From the NCBI GenBank assembly GCA_011009095.1, contig VTPC01090909.1:27884-91883 (forward strand): 64,000 nt of DNA, in the 5' to 3' direction. The notes beneath the pieces were generated by a model. The model was not told the origin of the DNA. It saw only the letters and a program-made list of their open reading frames with translations, and did not search any database. A program made the translations under genes and the position numbers. Shown one piece after another: positions 50,502-61,568 of the stretch; position 1 is the stretch's first letter; the number at the start of each line of letters is the position of its first letter. Source of the stretch: Ignelater luminosus (taxonomy: Eukaryota > Arthropoda > Insecta > Coleoptera > Elateridae).

Positions 50502-51358
50502 CTAAAATAAATTATTCTTATTCAGAAGTAATTCTAACCTCATGTTTATCACAATCTTACTTACCTTTTATCTTCCTGATAATTTAAAATATAGCAAGTA
50601 TTTTTTAAAATAATATCATTAAAAACTGTACAATATCAATTAAAATCAAACAAGTTGTATTTTGAACCCTAATTTATATTTATTTTTATATAAAAGCTCA
50701 TTGGTGTAGACAATACGAGCTTTAAAACTGAAGTCCAGTTCAAAGCCATTTTTGGTTTTAAGATTCATTTCTAACACTCATTCATTCAGTAGTACGGAAT
50801 CTTTTGCAAGTTAAATTGGAAATTATTTTCATTTTGATCTTGATTTCTAATTAGATTAAATAAGTAGAGTAGTAGTACGCGTTCGTATCTCCGCCAATGA
50901 ATATTTCATTTTAAGAAATTCTTTTGAATGCAACATTGCCATGTTGGTAAGACAATCATTAATTAATAGTAAAAGCATTTACATAGAAAGAATATACAGA
51001 CAAATTTGTGTAAGATATATTTTTGTATAAGAAAACGTTCATTTATAAAGAAATTTTTTATACTATTAAATCAGTGAAAGCCTGTGAAAGCCTCCCTTTG
51101 GGTTTATTTAAGTCAAAAATCTATGAAAAGAATACAATATTGGCAACCTTGCAGTAATTCTCCCTTGCTAAACTTTTAACCTCACTTTACCAACTGTCGC
51201 TGTCACTGGCAGTTATAATATGTTGTAATGCAATAATGTGAAACTGGTATAGTCCCCGATTTTATCAAATCGTTATAAATACATGTACGAGATAATAATG
51301 TAATCGTTCTTTATACATCTTAACGCAGTAGCGAACGGGACAGTTCTAATTCAACAAA
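50502..51358. promoter_or_regulatory. Intergenic region between divergent ETFRF1 and Trf
   Basis: 857 bp between the two start codons, with no coding sequence. Both genes must start transcription here or nearby, so a shared or bidirectional promoter is possible. No TATA box could be assigned with confidence in this AT-rich sequence. Confidence 0.45.
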
Positions 51359-51487
51359 ATGGAATCAAATAAACCTGCCGATGTACACTTGCGAGCTATG
51401 TTAAATAGCCCAGCAAGATTTACACCAGCTGTACCTGTACCTGATTGGAATGCCCCAACAACTAGCACATCAGCACCTACAACCATG
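51359..51487 (+). CDS. Trf: Trf exon 1
   Basis: 43 codons from ATG ([20 protein letters not shown]) through a Pro/Thr/Ser-rich stretch to ATG|GTTAGT. The upstream sequence has no better start in frame. Confidence 0.85.
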
Positions 51488-52334
51488 GTTAGTAATAAAT
51501 AACTTCACAAGTACCTGCAATAAAACTGATTCAAACGTAATTTTTTAGGTTACGCCTACTAAATCAGCTTCAAACATGACTGTTCTAACTCCCGGTGGTA
51601 CAAGTGACCCACATACTAATGTTACATTACAGTGAGTATTCAAAATAAGATAATTGATTAGTTTGTATATTGATAAAAATTATTAGGAATTGTGTTGCCA
51701 CGATGGATTTGGGTTGCACATTAAACCTGATCGAAATAAATGCTCGTACACGAAACTCGGAGTATAATCCAATGCGATTTAATGGTGTTGTAATGAGGAT
51801 ACGAGAACCACGAAGTACTGCACTTATATTTAAATCGGGCAAGATTGTTTGTACAGGTGCTAGAAATGAGCACGATGCACTGTTAGCATCAAAGAAATTT
51901 GCTAGAATAATTCAAAAACTTGGCTTTAATGTAAGTTGGCAAATAAGATTGTTGAACTTATGAATTATCATTTAATCTTTTTTGTTAATATATCAGATAA
52001 AATTTGTCAATTTTAAAATTCAAAATATTGTTGCTACCTGTGACTTGCGATTTCCAATAAAATTGGAGAATTTGTATCAGCTTCATGGGCAATTTAGCAG
52101 GTAAATGAATGTGTTCAATGTTTATTTTGTGTGAATGAGTTTAACTTTTGTTGTATTTACAGATATGAGCCAGAAGTATTTCCAGGATTAATTTATCGAT
52201 TAATTAAGCCACGTTTGGTTTTACTAATTTTTGTTAATGGAAAAATAGTGTTCACTGGTGGAAAGTCGCGACAAGATATAAAAGATGCCCTAGACAATAT
52301 GTATCCCATATTAAAAAGTTTCCGGAAAAATTGA
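51359..52334 (+). CDS. Trf: TBP-related factor (Trf/TRF1-type TATA-binding protein), five exons
   Basis: A DNA-binding transcription factor of the TBP family. In Drosophila, Trf (TRF1) replaces TBP in TFIIIB with Brf for RNA polymerase III genes. Exons: 51359-51487, 51549-51631, 51687-51930, 51997-52100, 52163-52334, all GT-AG and in phase, giving 243 residues. The N-terminus (about 70 residues) is Pro/Thr/Ser-rich and lacks the glutamine tract of insect TBP. The two core repeats keep the DNA-kinking phenylalanines in context (NPMRF, TALIF, EVFPG, LLIF). [21 protein letters not shown] and [17 protein letters not shown] look closer to Trf than to TBP, which I recall with GSCDVKFPI and a hydrophilic THQQF. 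A divergent TBP cannot be excluded without a tree. Confidence 0.88.
51549..51631 (+). CDS. Trf: Trf exon 2
   Basis: Acceptor TTTTTTAG, donor ACA|GTGAGT. Encodes [20 protein letters not shown] and then NVTLQ, the end of the variable N-terminus and the first residues of the core. Confidence 0.85.
51687..51930 (+). CDS. Trf: Trf exon 3: first core repeat
   Basis: Encodes [57 protein letters not shown] and [10 protein letters not shown]: the whole first half of the TBP saddle with both of its intercalating phenylalanines. Confidence 0.93.
51997..52100 (+). CDS. Trf: Trf exon 4: start of the second core repeat
   Basis: Encodes [34 protein letters not shown]. The donor splits the Arg codon of FSRYEPE, where TBP has Ser-Tyr. 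Confidence 0.93.
52163..52334 (+). CDS. Trf: Trf exon 5: end of the second core repeat
   Basis: Encodes [40 protein letters not shown] and [10 protein letters not shown], then TGA at 52332-52334, the usual TBP-family end. Confidence 0.95.
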
Positions 52335-52380
52335 AGAAAACTAAAAATAACAGTAATTGCAAAGATTATACATAGGAAAG

Positions 52381-52386
52381 AATAAA
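52381..52386 (+). terminator. Trf: Candidate Trf polyadenylation signal
   Basis: AATAAA 47 bp after the Trf stop codon. Confidence 0.6.
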
Positions 52387-54530
52387 CATAAAGATCATGG
52401 GACTTTATTCATATTTTTAAGACTCCTGACAATTATTTTGTTATAGCAGCATTTTGTAATTTGTTAATAAACTTTTTTTATGTGTTCTTTTTGGTATGTA
52501 GATTTCTACATTTTGTCGGGGTATTTGGCACCTGGTGCAAATTATTAACAAGCTAAGTGTGTAAAAAGAAAATTATATTTAATGTCAATTTTAGTTGTAT
52601 GCAACATCTAAAGTACATAAAGAAACAAAGTGTCAAGATTTGAAGAACAAAATTTTTAAAAATACGTATCAATTATTATTTATGATGTTACAGAAGTGCT
52701 ATTGTGACATCAATTCTTTTTAATCTATATATGGGTGTTGCTTGATTGACTCTAGAAAGCTTTGAATCAACGTGATTCTAATGATCAGTACCTATTGTAA
52801 TATCACATAGTTCAAAGAAACTTTACACACAACTTAGAAAAGTCCTCTTCACACCTCTTTACTATTAATGTTTTAAAGCAGATATATGCATCTTTCAGGT
52901 TTATCAAGATGCTCTCTTAAAAAGGAAATAAGTTGAAACGGCTCTTCCCATGGCAAGTTGCCTCATTTGAATGTTCTTATGCTGGCTCCGAGTTTTATTT
53001 AAAAGTTAAGTAGTAAACTGACTGTTGACAGTTCTATAACATTTTAAATATCTGGCAAGTTTAAGAAAGTGCTGAAAAGAAATAACTGGATATGGTTACA
53101 TAAAATGCTTTTGAAAGATTTCTATATTTTTAACTGTAGAACTAACATTATGTAAAAATGAAAGAGTAAACTAGAGTAAGTTTTCTAATGTGGTAGAAAC
53201 AAAAATCAGAGTCTTAATCAATAAAAATTGAAGGAAAGGTGCAACAAGGCTCTTACAAAAATGACTCGAGAGCAGTTATACAGCCTTAAATTAAAGTGAC
53301 AATTTTTTAATTTGTAAAATTGTTTTATTCATGACTTGAATTATGGGCCGATTATTCAACACCTTTCAATTTGTTTCCCTTTAATAGTCATTGACAAACT
53401 ATCATATCTGACATACTAGATGGTCACATAATGTATAAATCTTTGGAAAGATAAGTTTTGTAAATCTTATCAGTTTGACTTATGTTCCTTAATAAATTAT
53501 TTTATGTAGTCGATAGTAATTATAAAAAACGTTTTGATAAGTAAACATATTTTCTAAAAAACAAGTTATTATTGTTAAACTTTAAGAACATAGAAGCAGT
53601 ACACGGTATTAGTAGTAATTGCTTTGAGTTCCTATACATATAGTAAACCCATAAAATGTGGATATTGTCAATAAATCTATTGAAAGAATAAAACACAAAC
53701 CTAGCTGAGCTGGAAGTAGGTTTGGCCCTATACCCTTGGGTAGGTATACCGTGTTTTTTTTTCTTTCTACACTTTTTGTACATTTATAGGTTGATGTCCA
53801 ACCTATGATAACTCAAAGTCCTTGATAACTATCAAACTTATTGGGAATAACCAATTACATACATTTATGTAAAAGTTTTAATTGTTCAGCATGTTTTCCT
53901 CCGAGTTCAAGTATAGTGTGTATCGTACATTTACCACTGAGTTATTATTAATAATATCAACCAAGATTTTTGAGGATTTACCCTATAATTGATCTAGAAA
54001 ACCTTTACCATTTGTTAGGAATTTAGGCATTGTTCTTGTAAACTTAAAACTCATCTGTGAAACCCAGTTTCTAATCAAGAAAATAAGTAATACCAACTGG
54101 CTTTTAAAATGCCATATCCATTACAAATGTAAAGAAAGCCAAACGCGTTTCATTTGGTGTCTCAATAAAAACTATGATTTTCAGAGTTAGGGGGGCCTTT
54201 TTCTTTAGTCCATCAGTTCAGATTAAACAAGTCTTTAGAAAGATGGAATCACAAAGAAGAGAAGAAAACAATCGACAGTACAACGTGAGCATATCTACAA
54301 TTCCATAGAACAGATCAGGTAATTGTAATACGAAAAATACCTATATAGATTTCATACATGTCAAGTAATGGTAACATTAATGATCGTGCAAGTGGGACAA
54401 GATATAGAAACATCTGAACTCTTGTGTACAAATAGGAAAGAAATGGAAGTTAAATAATACACATGATAGAAGTAAAAGAGACGAAAGTTGCTTATTGCTA
54501 AGAAGAAAACAACATGAGCTAATTTCCTAA
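52387..54530. other. Intergenic region with a dispersed repeat fragment
   Basis: 2.1 kb without a recognised gene. About 53335-53425 (ATTCAACACCTTTCAATTTG... to ...AACTATCATATCTGAC) matches 18205-18300, so it is part of a dispersed repeat. Confidence 0.4.
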
Positions 54531-54780
54531 TCAGTGATGGATTTAGGCTTAGGGCCGCGAGGCCCGGTCCTAGGGTGGCAAGATTTGAGGGGCGCCAAAA
54601 TTTGAGACGATAAAAATTCGAAATTCATGGAGTTTGCCAGTGACTCAATGAAAAGATTTTATAGAGATGTTTTAAAAATATTATTTTTTCCACCGGAGAA
54701 TTATATCTTAACGTGGTTAAGTATCTAATTATTGAAATAAAAAAAAAATATTAATTGACCAATTGAAAATTTTGGGAATT
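54531..54780. repeat. Possible hAT-type element end
   Basis: CAGTGATGGATTTAGGCTTA, then GGGCCGCGAGGCCCGG and AGGGGCGCCAAAATTTGAG, is a phrase I associate with the ends of ZMYM1-type hAT elements, the family of the transposase remnant at 190-1460. No matching second end was found. Confidence 0.3.
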
Positions 54781-55186
54781 ACAAAAATATAAAGAAATTG
54801 AATAGATTTTTCTTAACTATTTGTCTTTTGCCACAGCAATTGCTTATTATATTTTTATTATTATAGTACAGGGTGTCCCGTAAATGCCAATAAAGCTTCA
54901 GATAGCAGCCTCACTCAACCTCTTAAGATGCCAAATTAGATCAAAATTTGAGGAATAGGGGAAATTATTTATAAAGTTTTTAAACTTTAGTCAAATACTC
55001 ATTGAGGGTCTACCAAAAGAAAATCGAAAAGTTCTCACCCCTAAGGGAGGGGGCGCTTCCTCCCCCCCACCTAAAACTGAATGTTTTTTAACTTTTTTCA
55101 GTCTTTTTAATTTTTAAGCCAAACTACTCATTTTTCAAGGATGACATCGATTACCAAAATTAATCTACGTAGAATTTGGCACAAAA

Positions 55187-55583
55187 CCCATATAGCACAC
55201 GGATATCCTATGGATGTCCATTGGACGTCCAAATTTCAGCCTACGGACGTCCACTGGACGTCCGTTTGTCACAACTTTGGACATCCTACGGACGTCCGTT
55301 ACTGGACGTAATTTGTACATTTTTTTGTACGTAATTTGGACATAATTCGGACAATTCTTGGATATACATAAATCGGACGGTGTTTGGACATAATCTGGAC
55401 GCTTTTGGGCATAATTTGGACGATTTTTGCATGATAAATGAATGTCCAGAAGACGTCCACTAACGGTCGTCCACTGGACGTCCAAACACGGACCTCCAAT
55501 AGATGTCCAATTTACGTCCATGGACGTCGGGACGAAATTTGAATGACAAATGGACGCCCAGTGGACGTCCGGTGCTATATGGG
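55187..55583. mobile_element. GGACGTCC-rich MITE nested in the TIR element
   Basis: The ends CCCATATAGCAC and GTGCTATATGGG are perfect 12-bp inverted repeats flanked by AAAA on both sides, a likely target duplication. The 397-bp interior holds six perfect copies of the palindrome GGACGTCC (55223, 55245, 55256, 55290, 55476, 55563) and many one-base variants such as GGATGTCC and GGACATCC, in both outer thirds. The middle third repeats TTTGGACATAAT/TTGGACGATT-like phrases. It has no coding capacity. Confidence 0.75.
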
Positions 55584-55758
55584 AAAAGGTTCTGTGCAAG
55601 TTTTTGATAGATCCTTATACAGTAATAAAAATTCGAAATAGCAGCAACTTCCAAGGACACCCCCCAAAACTGCACATTAAATCCACATTCAATTTGTATT
55701 TCACTTAAGTAGTAGTTACAAGGTACATTTATAGTTAGGTATAAGGTAGAAATTATTC

Positions 55759-56251
55759 AAGTTTAAAGTCATCTTCAAGGTCAGTAGGTTCGGTATTAGT
55801 GCAACATCCGCGGCAGTTCTTACATATTTACACTTTCTATACACCCTTGAGTACATTCACATGTGATGAGACTCAGGATCGTACCAGGTGCTGGTGATCT
55901 GGTGATAGGTGATAAGAACTGATTAGATAGTTTCCAGACCCAGTGAGTTGCAGTGAAACAATTTCCCAACTAAGTCTGAAGTTGATGAAAAACGCGGAGA
56001 GAGTGAAGGTAGCCGCATTTGTGATGGCCGATAGGAGTGAAAGAAGCACAGCATTACTTGCTTGACCTACGAGTTTAATAAAACATTTTATCCTATTTTC
56101 ATCAGCAAACCACCAGCACCTGGTACGATTCTGAGTCTTATCATATGTGGATGCACTCAAGGGTACCGAAGAAAGTGCCGATGTGTAAAAGCAAACCTAC
56201 GATGCACGGCAATGTGTAAGAACTGCCGCGGATGTTGCACTAATACCGAAC
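55759..56251. repeat. Inverted partial copies of the CXC-family gene
   Basis: The minus strand from about 56100 to 55753 reads the end of the family protein in broken frames: KLVGQASNAV, LLSLLSAITNAA, PAPGTILSLI, CTNTEPTDLEDDFKLE and a stop. The plus strand from 56111 reads PPAPGTILSLIICGCTQGYR, RKCRCVKANLRCTAMCKNCR and GCCTNTE up to the gap, a Cys-rich CXC-like tail. The arms 55788-55896 and 56111-56251 are reverse complements except for about 32 bp deleted from the left arm, which removed most of the cysteines there. Confidence 0.7.
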
Positions 56252-56651
56252 NNNNNNNNNNNNNNNNNNNNNNNNNNNNNNNNNNNNNNNNNNNNNNNNN
56301 NNNNNNNNNNNNNNNNNNNNNNNNNNNNNNNNNNNNNNNNNNNNNNNNNNNNNNNNNNNNNNNNNNNNNNNNNNNNNNNNNNNNNNNNNNNNNNNNNNNN
56401 NNNNNNNNNNNNNNNNNNNNNNNNNNNNNNNNNNNNNNNNNNNNNNNNNNNNNNNNNNNNNNNNNNNNNNNNNNNNNNNNNNNNNNNNNNNNNNNNNNNN
56501 NNNNNNNNNNNNNNNNNNNNNNNNNNNNNNNNNNNNNNNNNNNNNNNNNNNNNNNNNNNNNNNNNNNNNNNNNNNNNNNNNNNNNNNNNNNNNNNNNNNN
56601 NNNNNNNNNNNNNNNNNNNNNNNNNNNNNNNNNNNNNNNNNNNNNNNNNNN
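56252..56651. other. Assembly gap (400 N)
   Basis: It begins at ACCGAAC and ends at TTAAACTT. In the inverted arm these two phrases are only 21 bp apart (55767-55787), so the true missing sequence may be very short. Confidence 0.95.
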
Positions 56652-57094
56652 TTAAACTTGGCAACGCTGCTGCAGGTAAATACAAAATTATTCGAATATA
56701 GGAACCAAAGTATTGCAAGAAATCAAAAATTTATCAGTGTTGTTCCAGTGATAATGAACCATAAAAATGTCAAAACTTGAAAAAATTGCTGGCAACTAAT
56801 TTCATCGGATTTATCATTTTTGTTTGTTTGTCATACCTATTTTCTGGTAATAATTCAATTTTTAACAAAGAAATATAACTGCGCTTTATCAAGGGTAATT
56901 GTTGTTTCAACAGATTCATTTGTAGAATTCGTAATGACTTCATTTGGATTCGATTGTTTGGTTTCTGTTAATTTAATGTTAAAGATGTTAACTTCTAACC
57001 ACTTGTACAAGAAGACTATATGCAGATTTGCAATAAGCACCCATAGAAGAAGATATTTACCTGAAGCTTTCTTGGCATTTACGGGACACCCTGT

Positions 57095-60000
57095 ATATTT
57101 TATATACACCTTTAAAAAACAAAAAGAGCACCATATCAAAATAGGCGTAGGGCGCAATTAAATCTAAATCTGCTTCTGTTCCTAATAGAGTCACAAGTAA
57201 AGAAATAATTAACACCATAGGTAGCACTTGAGCGCAAATAGTAGGCAAGAAAAGAATAATTTTACTTAGGTGCAACAACGAACAGGACAAAAGAAATCAG
57301 GTTAGAAATTTTTTACAGCAGTGAAAGAAAAGAGGCAGTCAGAGGTAGATGGGACAGCAAAGACCGGCCTGGGGAATTGGAAATCCTACCGATCTACATA
57401 ACATGGTTTCATTGTAATGCTAAATCTTAGATCTCAGTTTCTGAAAGGAAATTGCAAATTTTGAAAGATTACAAAGTTTAACATTAAAAAAGTAATTAAA
57501 CAAATAATAACGATTTTATTCCAGTTTCCATAGAAGAATAATAATCCCTTGAGGAATTTTAGTAATGAAAGATTGTAGTGAAGAGCCGCCCAGTGAAACA
57601 ACAGGAAAGAAAGAGATATCAATATTTATAGTGATTGGTGGCCATTATAGAAGTATATGTGCTCTTCAGCTGAAACAAAGTAAATTTAAGTGAATAGTAA
57701 CGTAACAACGGTTAGTTCGCGCAGCACGCGAAGACATTTGTGGCGGTTTATAGATATTGTTACGCAAAGCAGCAGTTCTTCTATGTTATAGCGGGAAGCA
57801 ACAGTTACTTGATGAGCTGGTTCATAGAAACAGGGATGATGAGAAAAACTGTGGAAAAACCTTAGTGAGAACAGTCGGTCCAGGGATGAACCCGAATCTC
57901 CTAAACACGAGCGTATTATGAAAGCCGCTCGGTAGCAATACCCTGGGAAACGAATAGGATAAATTTGGGATGAACGCAATAATAAACTGTATCCTAAGAT
58001 AACATTGATAAGGGTCTAACGAATACACAAAAGAAGATAATACCGTAATACTGCTGCTATTAAAATAGAACTAGGAAATTTTTCTGGACGCGAATAGATG
58101 GAGATTGTAGCAAAAACAACTTGTGAAAAATACAAGTAAGTAAAACTGAATCTTAAAGAAAAATGTAGACTTAATGACAAATCAAAGACAGCCAGATGCT
58201 ACGGAATGAAACGGATACATGCATGTACAGAAACAGTGCAAAGAAGAAAAATCGTGCCTGAGATGTAAAAAAAAAATGTAAACACAAGATACGAGATTAC
58301 AAGTCATATACGCTAACGTGCATTAACTGCGGAAAGGCCGGATTAATCAACAGAAATCACGGACAACAGACTTTTTCGGGCACATGCGGTGTTGGTCAGT
58401 TTCTTACCAATTTCTTACTGTTTTCACTTGCACCGCAGTGCAAACCCGTCCCCTGAGTGAATTCCCTTCCAATTCTTTTTCCTACTTTTAGGACACGATA
58501 CATACTCTGAGGATGCAATTCGTCTTTGGATATCGATTTAAACTCGGCATCAAAAGTGAACGATACTATAATGTAACATAAAGGACTGAGCAAAATCTAC
58601 AGTACCGTAGAAGAGAACTTTCGCCGCTGAAAGATGACGCTGGAGCTTTCCAGGCTTTATTATTTCTGACAGTAGCGGTCACATAACATTGTTGTGTTGA
58701 GGATGTATTTTTTATGCTGGAATTAGTTGTGGTGCTAATCATTAAGAGTGGCGTATTAAATTCACTTCCTTTCTATCAAGAAACTCAATTCTTATCAATA
58801 TCTGGTTTGGTGTAATATTATAAATTTTTTGTAGTTAGTTTGAAGAGCGTGAAAGCAATTTAGAGATTTTAAAGCGTTTTCCTCTATTTTGTCATAGGGA
58901 GGTACCACTCAAGAGAGTCTTCATATTCATAGAAATAATTCACATGAAGTCCGCAAACTAAGTAATAAAAAAATAGAAAATGCTAAAAAGCAATTAGAGA
59001 AATTAATAAAAATAAAGAAGAAAAAGAATAAATAAAACTGAAACAAAATTTACAAAATGCAGAATTTGACAATAAAACTAGAAAGAGTTCAAAAGAAACT
59101 ATACATCATACGGAAATTGATTAAGATAAATCTCTTTTCATCTAACCAAATAGTTGTGCTCATAGAAATAAAACGAACCAAATAAACCTACAATAGAAAA
59201 GTTTGTATATGAAATGTATTTTAGGAAAGCCATAACTAAAGTTACTAGATTTATAGGTGTCCCTTTCCTTATATCGGAATAAAAGCAGTATCCTAGTGTA
59301 TTATAACTCTTGTAAAACGACACGACACATCTATCTTTATTATCAAAGGATTTGTGTTATTGTAGTACGTCTTTTGAAACATCAATAATTTAGAAACTTC
59401 CATAAATAATGTAATATCTTCTTGGAATATTGGAACTTATACAAGGGGCATAAAACCCATTTCATAATGAAAAATTAACTTCTTAATCGATCTAACAAAG
59501 GCAAATATATTAATGAACTAAAGCTCTTTAAGTTGGAGTTCGTTTCTAAAATAAGCGTGTAATTAAAGGAAAATTACGTTTAGGCTTCCGTTTATAATAC
59601 ATCATGATTCCACCGACTCATGTTCAGTGGGGTGAATGTACCCTTTTCGTCTACCTAGAAATATAGATTTGTGTGGCTCCATTTCAGAGAGCACCAGCAG
59701 ACATTTTCAGGTCTGGCGCCACTAAATGTTTAAAATTGCAAACTTCCCGGTCAAAACACCCTATAATAGAGCATATATAGAAACTTCTTATCTTGTTGAA
59801 AATCTAGTTTGGTTTTCTTGGCTTTTGATGATTGTTCGATTGGGAAGTAATTGCGATTCATGTTGTTAAAATAGCCTCATTTATCGACGTGAATTTATTT
59901 TTAGAATTAATAGGAAATTGAATTCATGATGAAAGGCTATAAATATTGTATGCAAGTAGGAAACAGGAGAAATTACAAATCTAAAAATATTGTGACTATT

Positions 60001-61560
60001 TCAGCAGCAATACTATTTAAAGATCGATCTAGTTATTAATGTCTTACCTTTATCAAGAACCTTCACAATCTGAAACAAAAACATTTTATTAATTACTGAA
60101 AACAGAAATATTAAGAATTAAAATACGAAGATTATGACCTATTACCAAGATAAGAAATAAACGAGTTGCTAAAAGAAAACTATGAATTACAGAATTTCAG
60201 ATTATAAATTATTACAGTAGAACCTTGTCTGATCTCACCCGTAATAATGTTCGTACAAATGAACTAACTAATGGAGTCTTAATCAACAACCCAAAAATTA
60301 ATACTAAAAAGAAAATGAATTTACCAAATTAAAATTAACGTTCCTAGTACCCGCCTTGTAAAAAAAGGGAACAGCTCTATTTTGTATAAAACCCCTTCTT
60401 CTCTAAAACGAGCTTTTACATCAAGTTTAACCAGCGTATAGTGATTAAAAAGTAAACTAACTCTTACAAAAAGTGGGAAACTAGCTCGGAAACCACAAAA
60501 TTCTGTGACAAAACGTTTTTGCGTTTCTATCATAGATATCAAGACGATCGCACATCCACGCCAAATGAGTAAAAGTAGTGACATTTGAAAAAAAAACAAA
60601 GGATTTTTAAAGAGTTGGTTTACTTGCTAATAACTACACGTTGATTTAAAATCTTTTACGTAGACACTTCAGGCTCATGGATTTTTGCAAAATAATAGTA
60701 AGAGCAAAAAACGTTACAATACCCCTCTTACTCGATAAACATAAAAATGAATTTAAAGAAATGTAATTTATTCAATTACTTATTGAATAATAACATAGAC
60801 TAGACTTAACTAAAAATTCAGCCCAAACTTCTTCGAATGAAGTAGAAATCTATTACATTTTCGACCAATTTAGGACGTTGTCCCACTAGATGTTGCTGAA
60901 CTAAGAAAATTTGTCTAATTCACTGAAATTAACAAAAATTAAAGGGCACTAGACGATGATTGGTTCGAACTTATATACTTTAAGTATTGATAACTTAATG
61001 TTTCAATCATGTAACTAACTTTTATTATATGTAAGGTATTTTTGGAGTTACTTTAAAAATCAATTTGTAATTTCTACTTTATAAAGAATTTTGGAATACG
61101 AAGACTCTTTCTCGTTACTATACAACTATAACTAGCAAAAAATACAAAACGTTTGGAAAAAATAATTGACCGAAAAAGCATAACAGGCCTAAAACTGTCA
61201 TTCGATCAATAAAAAAGTCAATCAGCCTTAAAAGTTAGAACGTTCCAAAATGGCTGACTGGCCTTAAAATACCCAAACAGCTTAAGAATCTAAACTGTGC
61301 CAAAAAGTTGATTAATCTTTTGTTGAAACATTTCAATAGTAAAAAGCTTTCTATGACTTGAATCAAAATTTGCAACCAGAAATAATTCTAAAACACTAAA
61401 AGTTTGGGCAAAACCATGAAGAAGTCTTAACTTAAAATTCGGCACTTGTTGACTAACTTTTTATCGACTTCGCGGCTTAAAAAATAATACGTTTAACAGT
61501 AGACCTTACCCTAAAGCGCAAAAGATTGTAGAAATGGGGCGTTCTTTAGTTGGGTGGGGG
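57095..61560. other. Region without a firmly identified gene
   Basis: 4.5 kb. A stretch at about 57700-58400 looks like decayed coding sequence, with a phrase TCINCGKAGLINRNH near 58317-58361 that recalls a retroelement zinc knuckle (C-x2-C-G-K) but is too eroded to assign. From 58400 on the sequence is AT-rich with no conserved coding region. 61180-61470 repeats GGCCTTAAAA/AAAAAGTT(A/G)AT-like phrases. Confidence 0.35.
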
Positions 61561-61568
61561 CTACTAAG

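Larger units (their letters stand above)
54869..57094. mobile_element. TIR element of the nuclease/CXC family, rearranged
   Basis: Both ends carry the same 33-bp TIR (54869-54901 and, inverted, 57062-57094) with one mismatch, starting CAGGGTGTCCCGTAAATGCC. TA borders both outer ends, fitting a Tc1/mariner-like target. Inside the left end, a stretch at about 55005-55080 aligns with the long TIR of the 19376-21191 element (TACTCATTGAGGGTCTACC, AAAAGTTCTCACCCCT). The interior holds a nested MITE (55187-55583), two inverted partial copies of the family gene and an assembly gap. The shorter copy at 2096-2866 shares both ends. Confidence 0.75.

Noticed and set aside
56062..56718. Long open frames across the second N run
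   Set aside because: Only the part before the gap (CXC-like tail) is real sequence. The rest is N.
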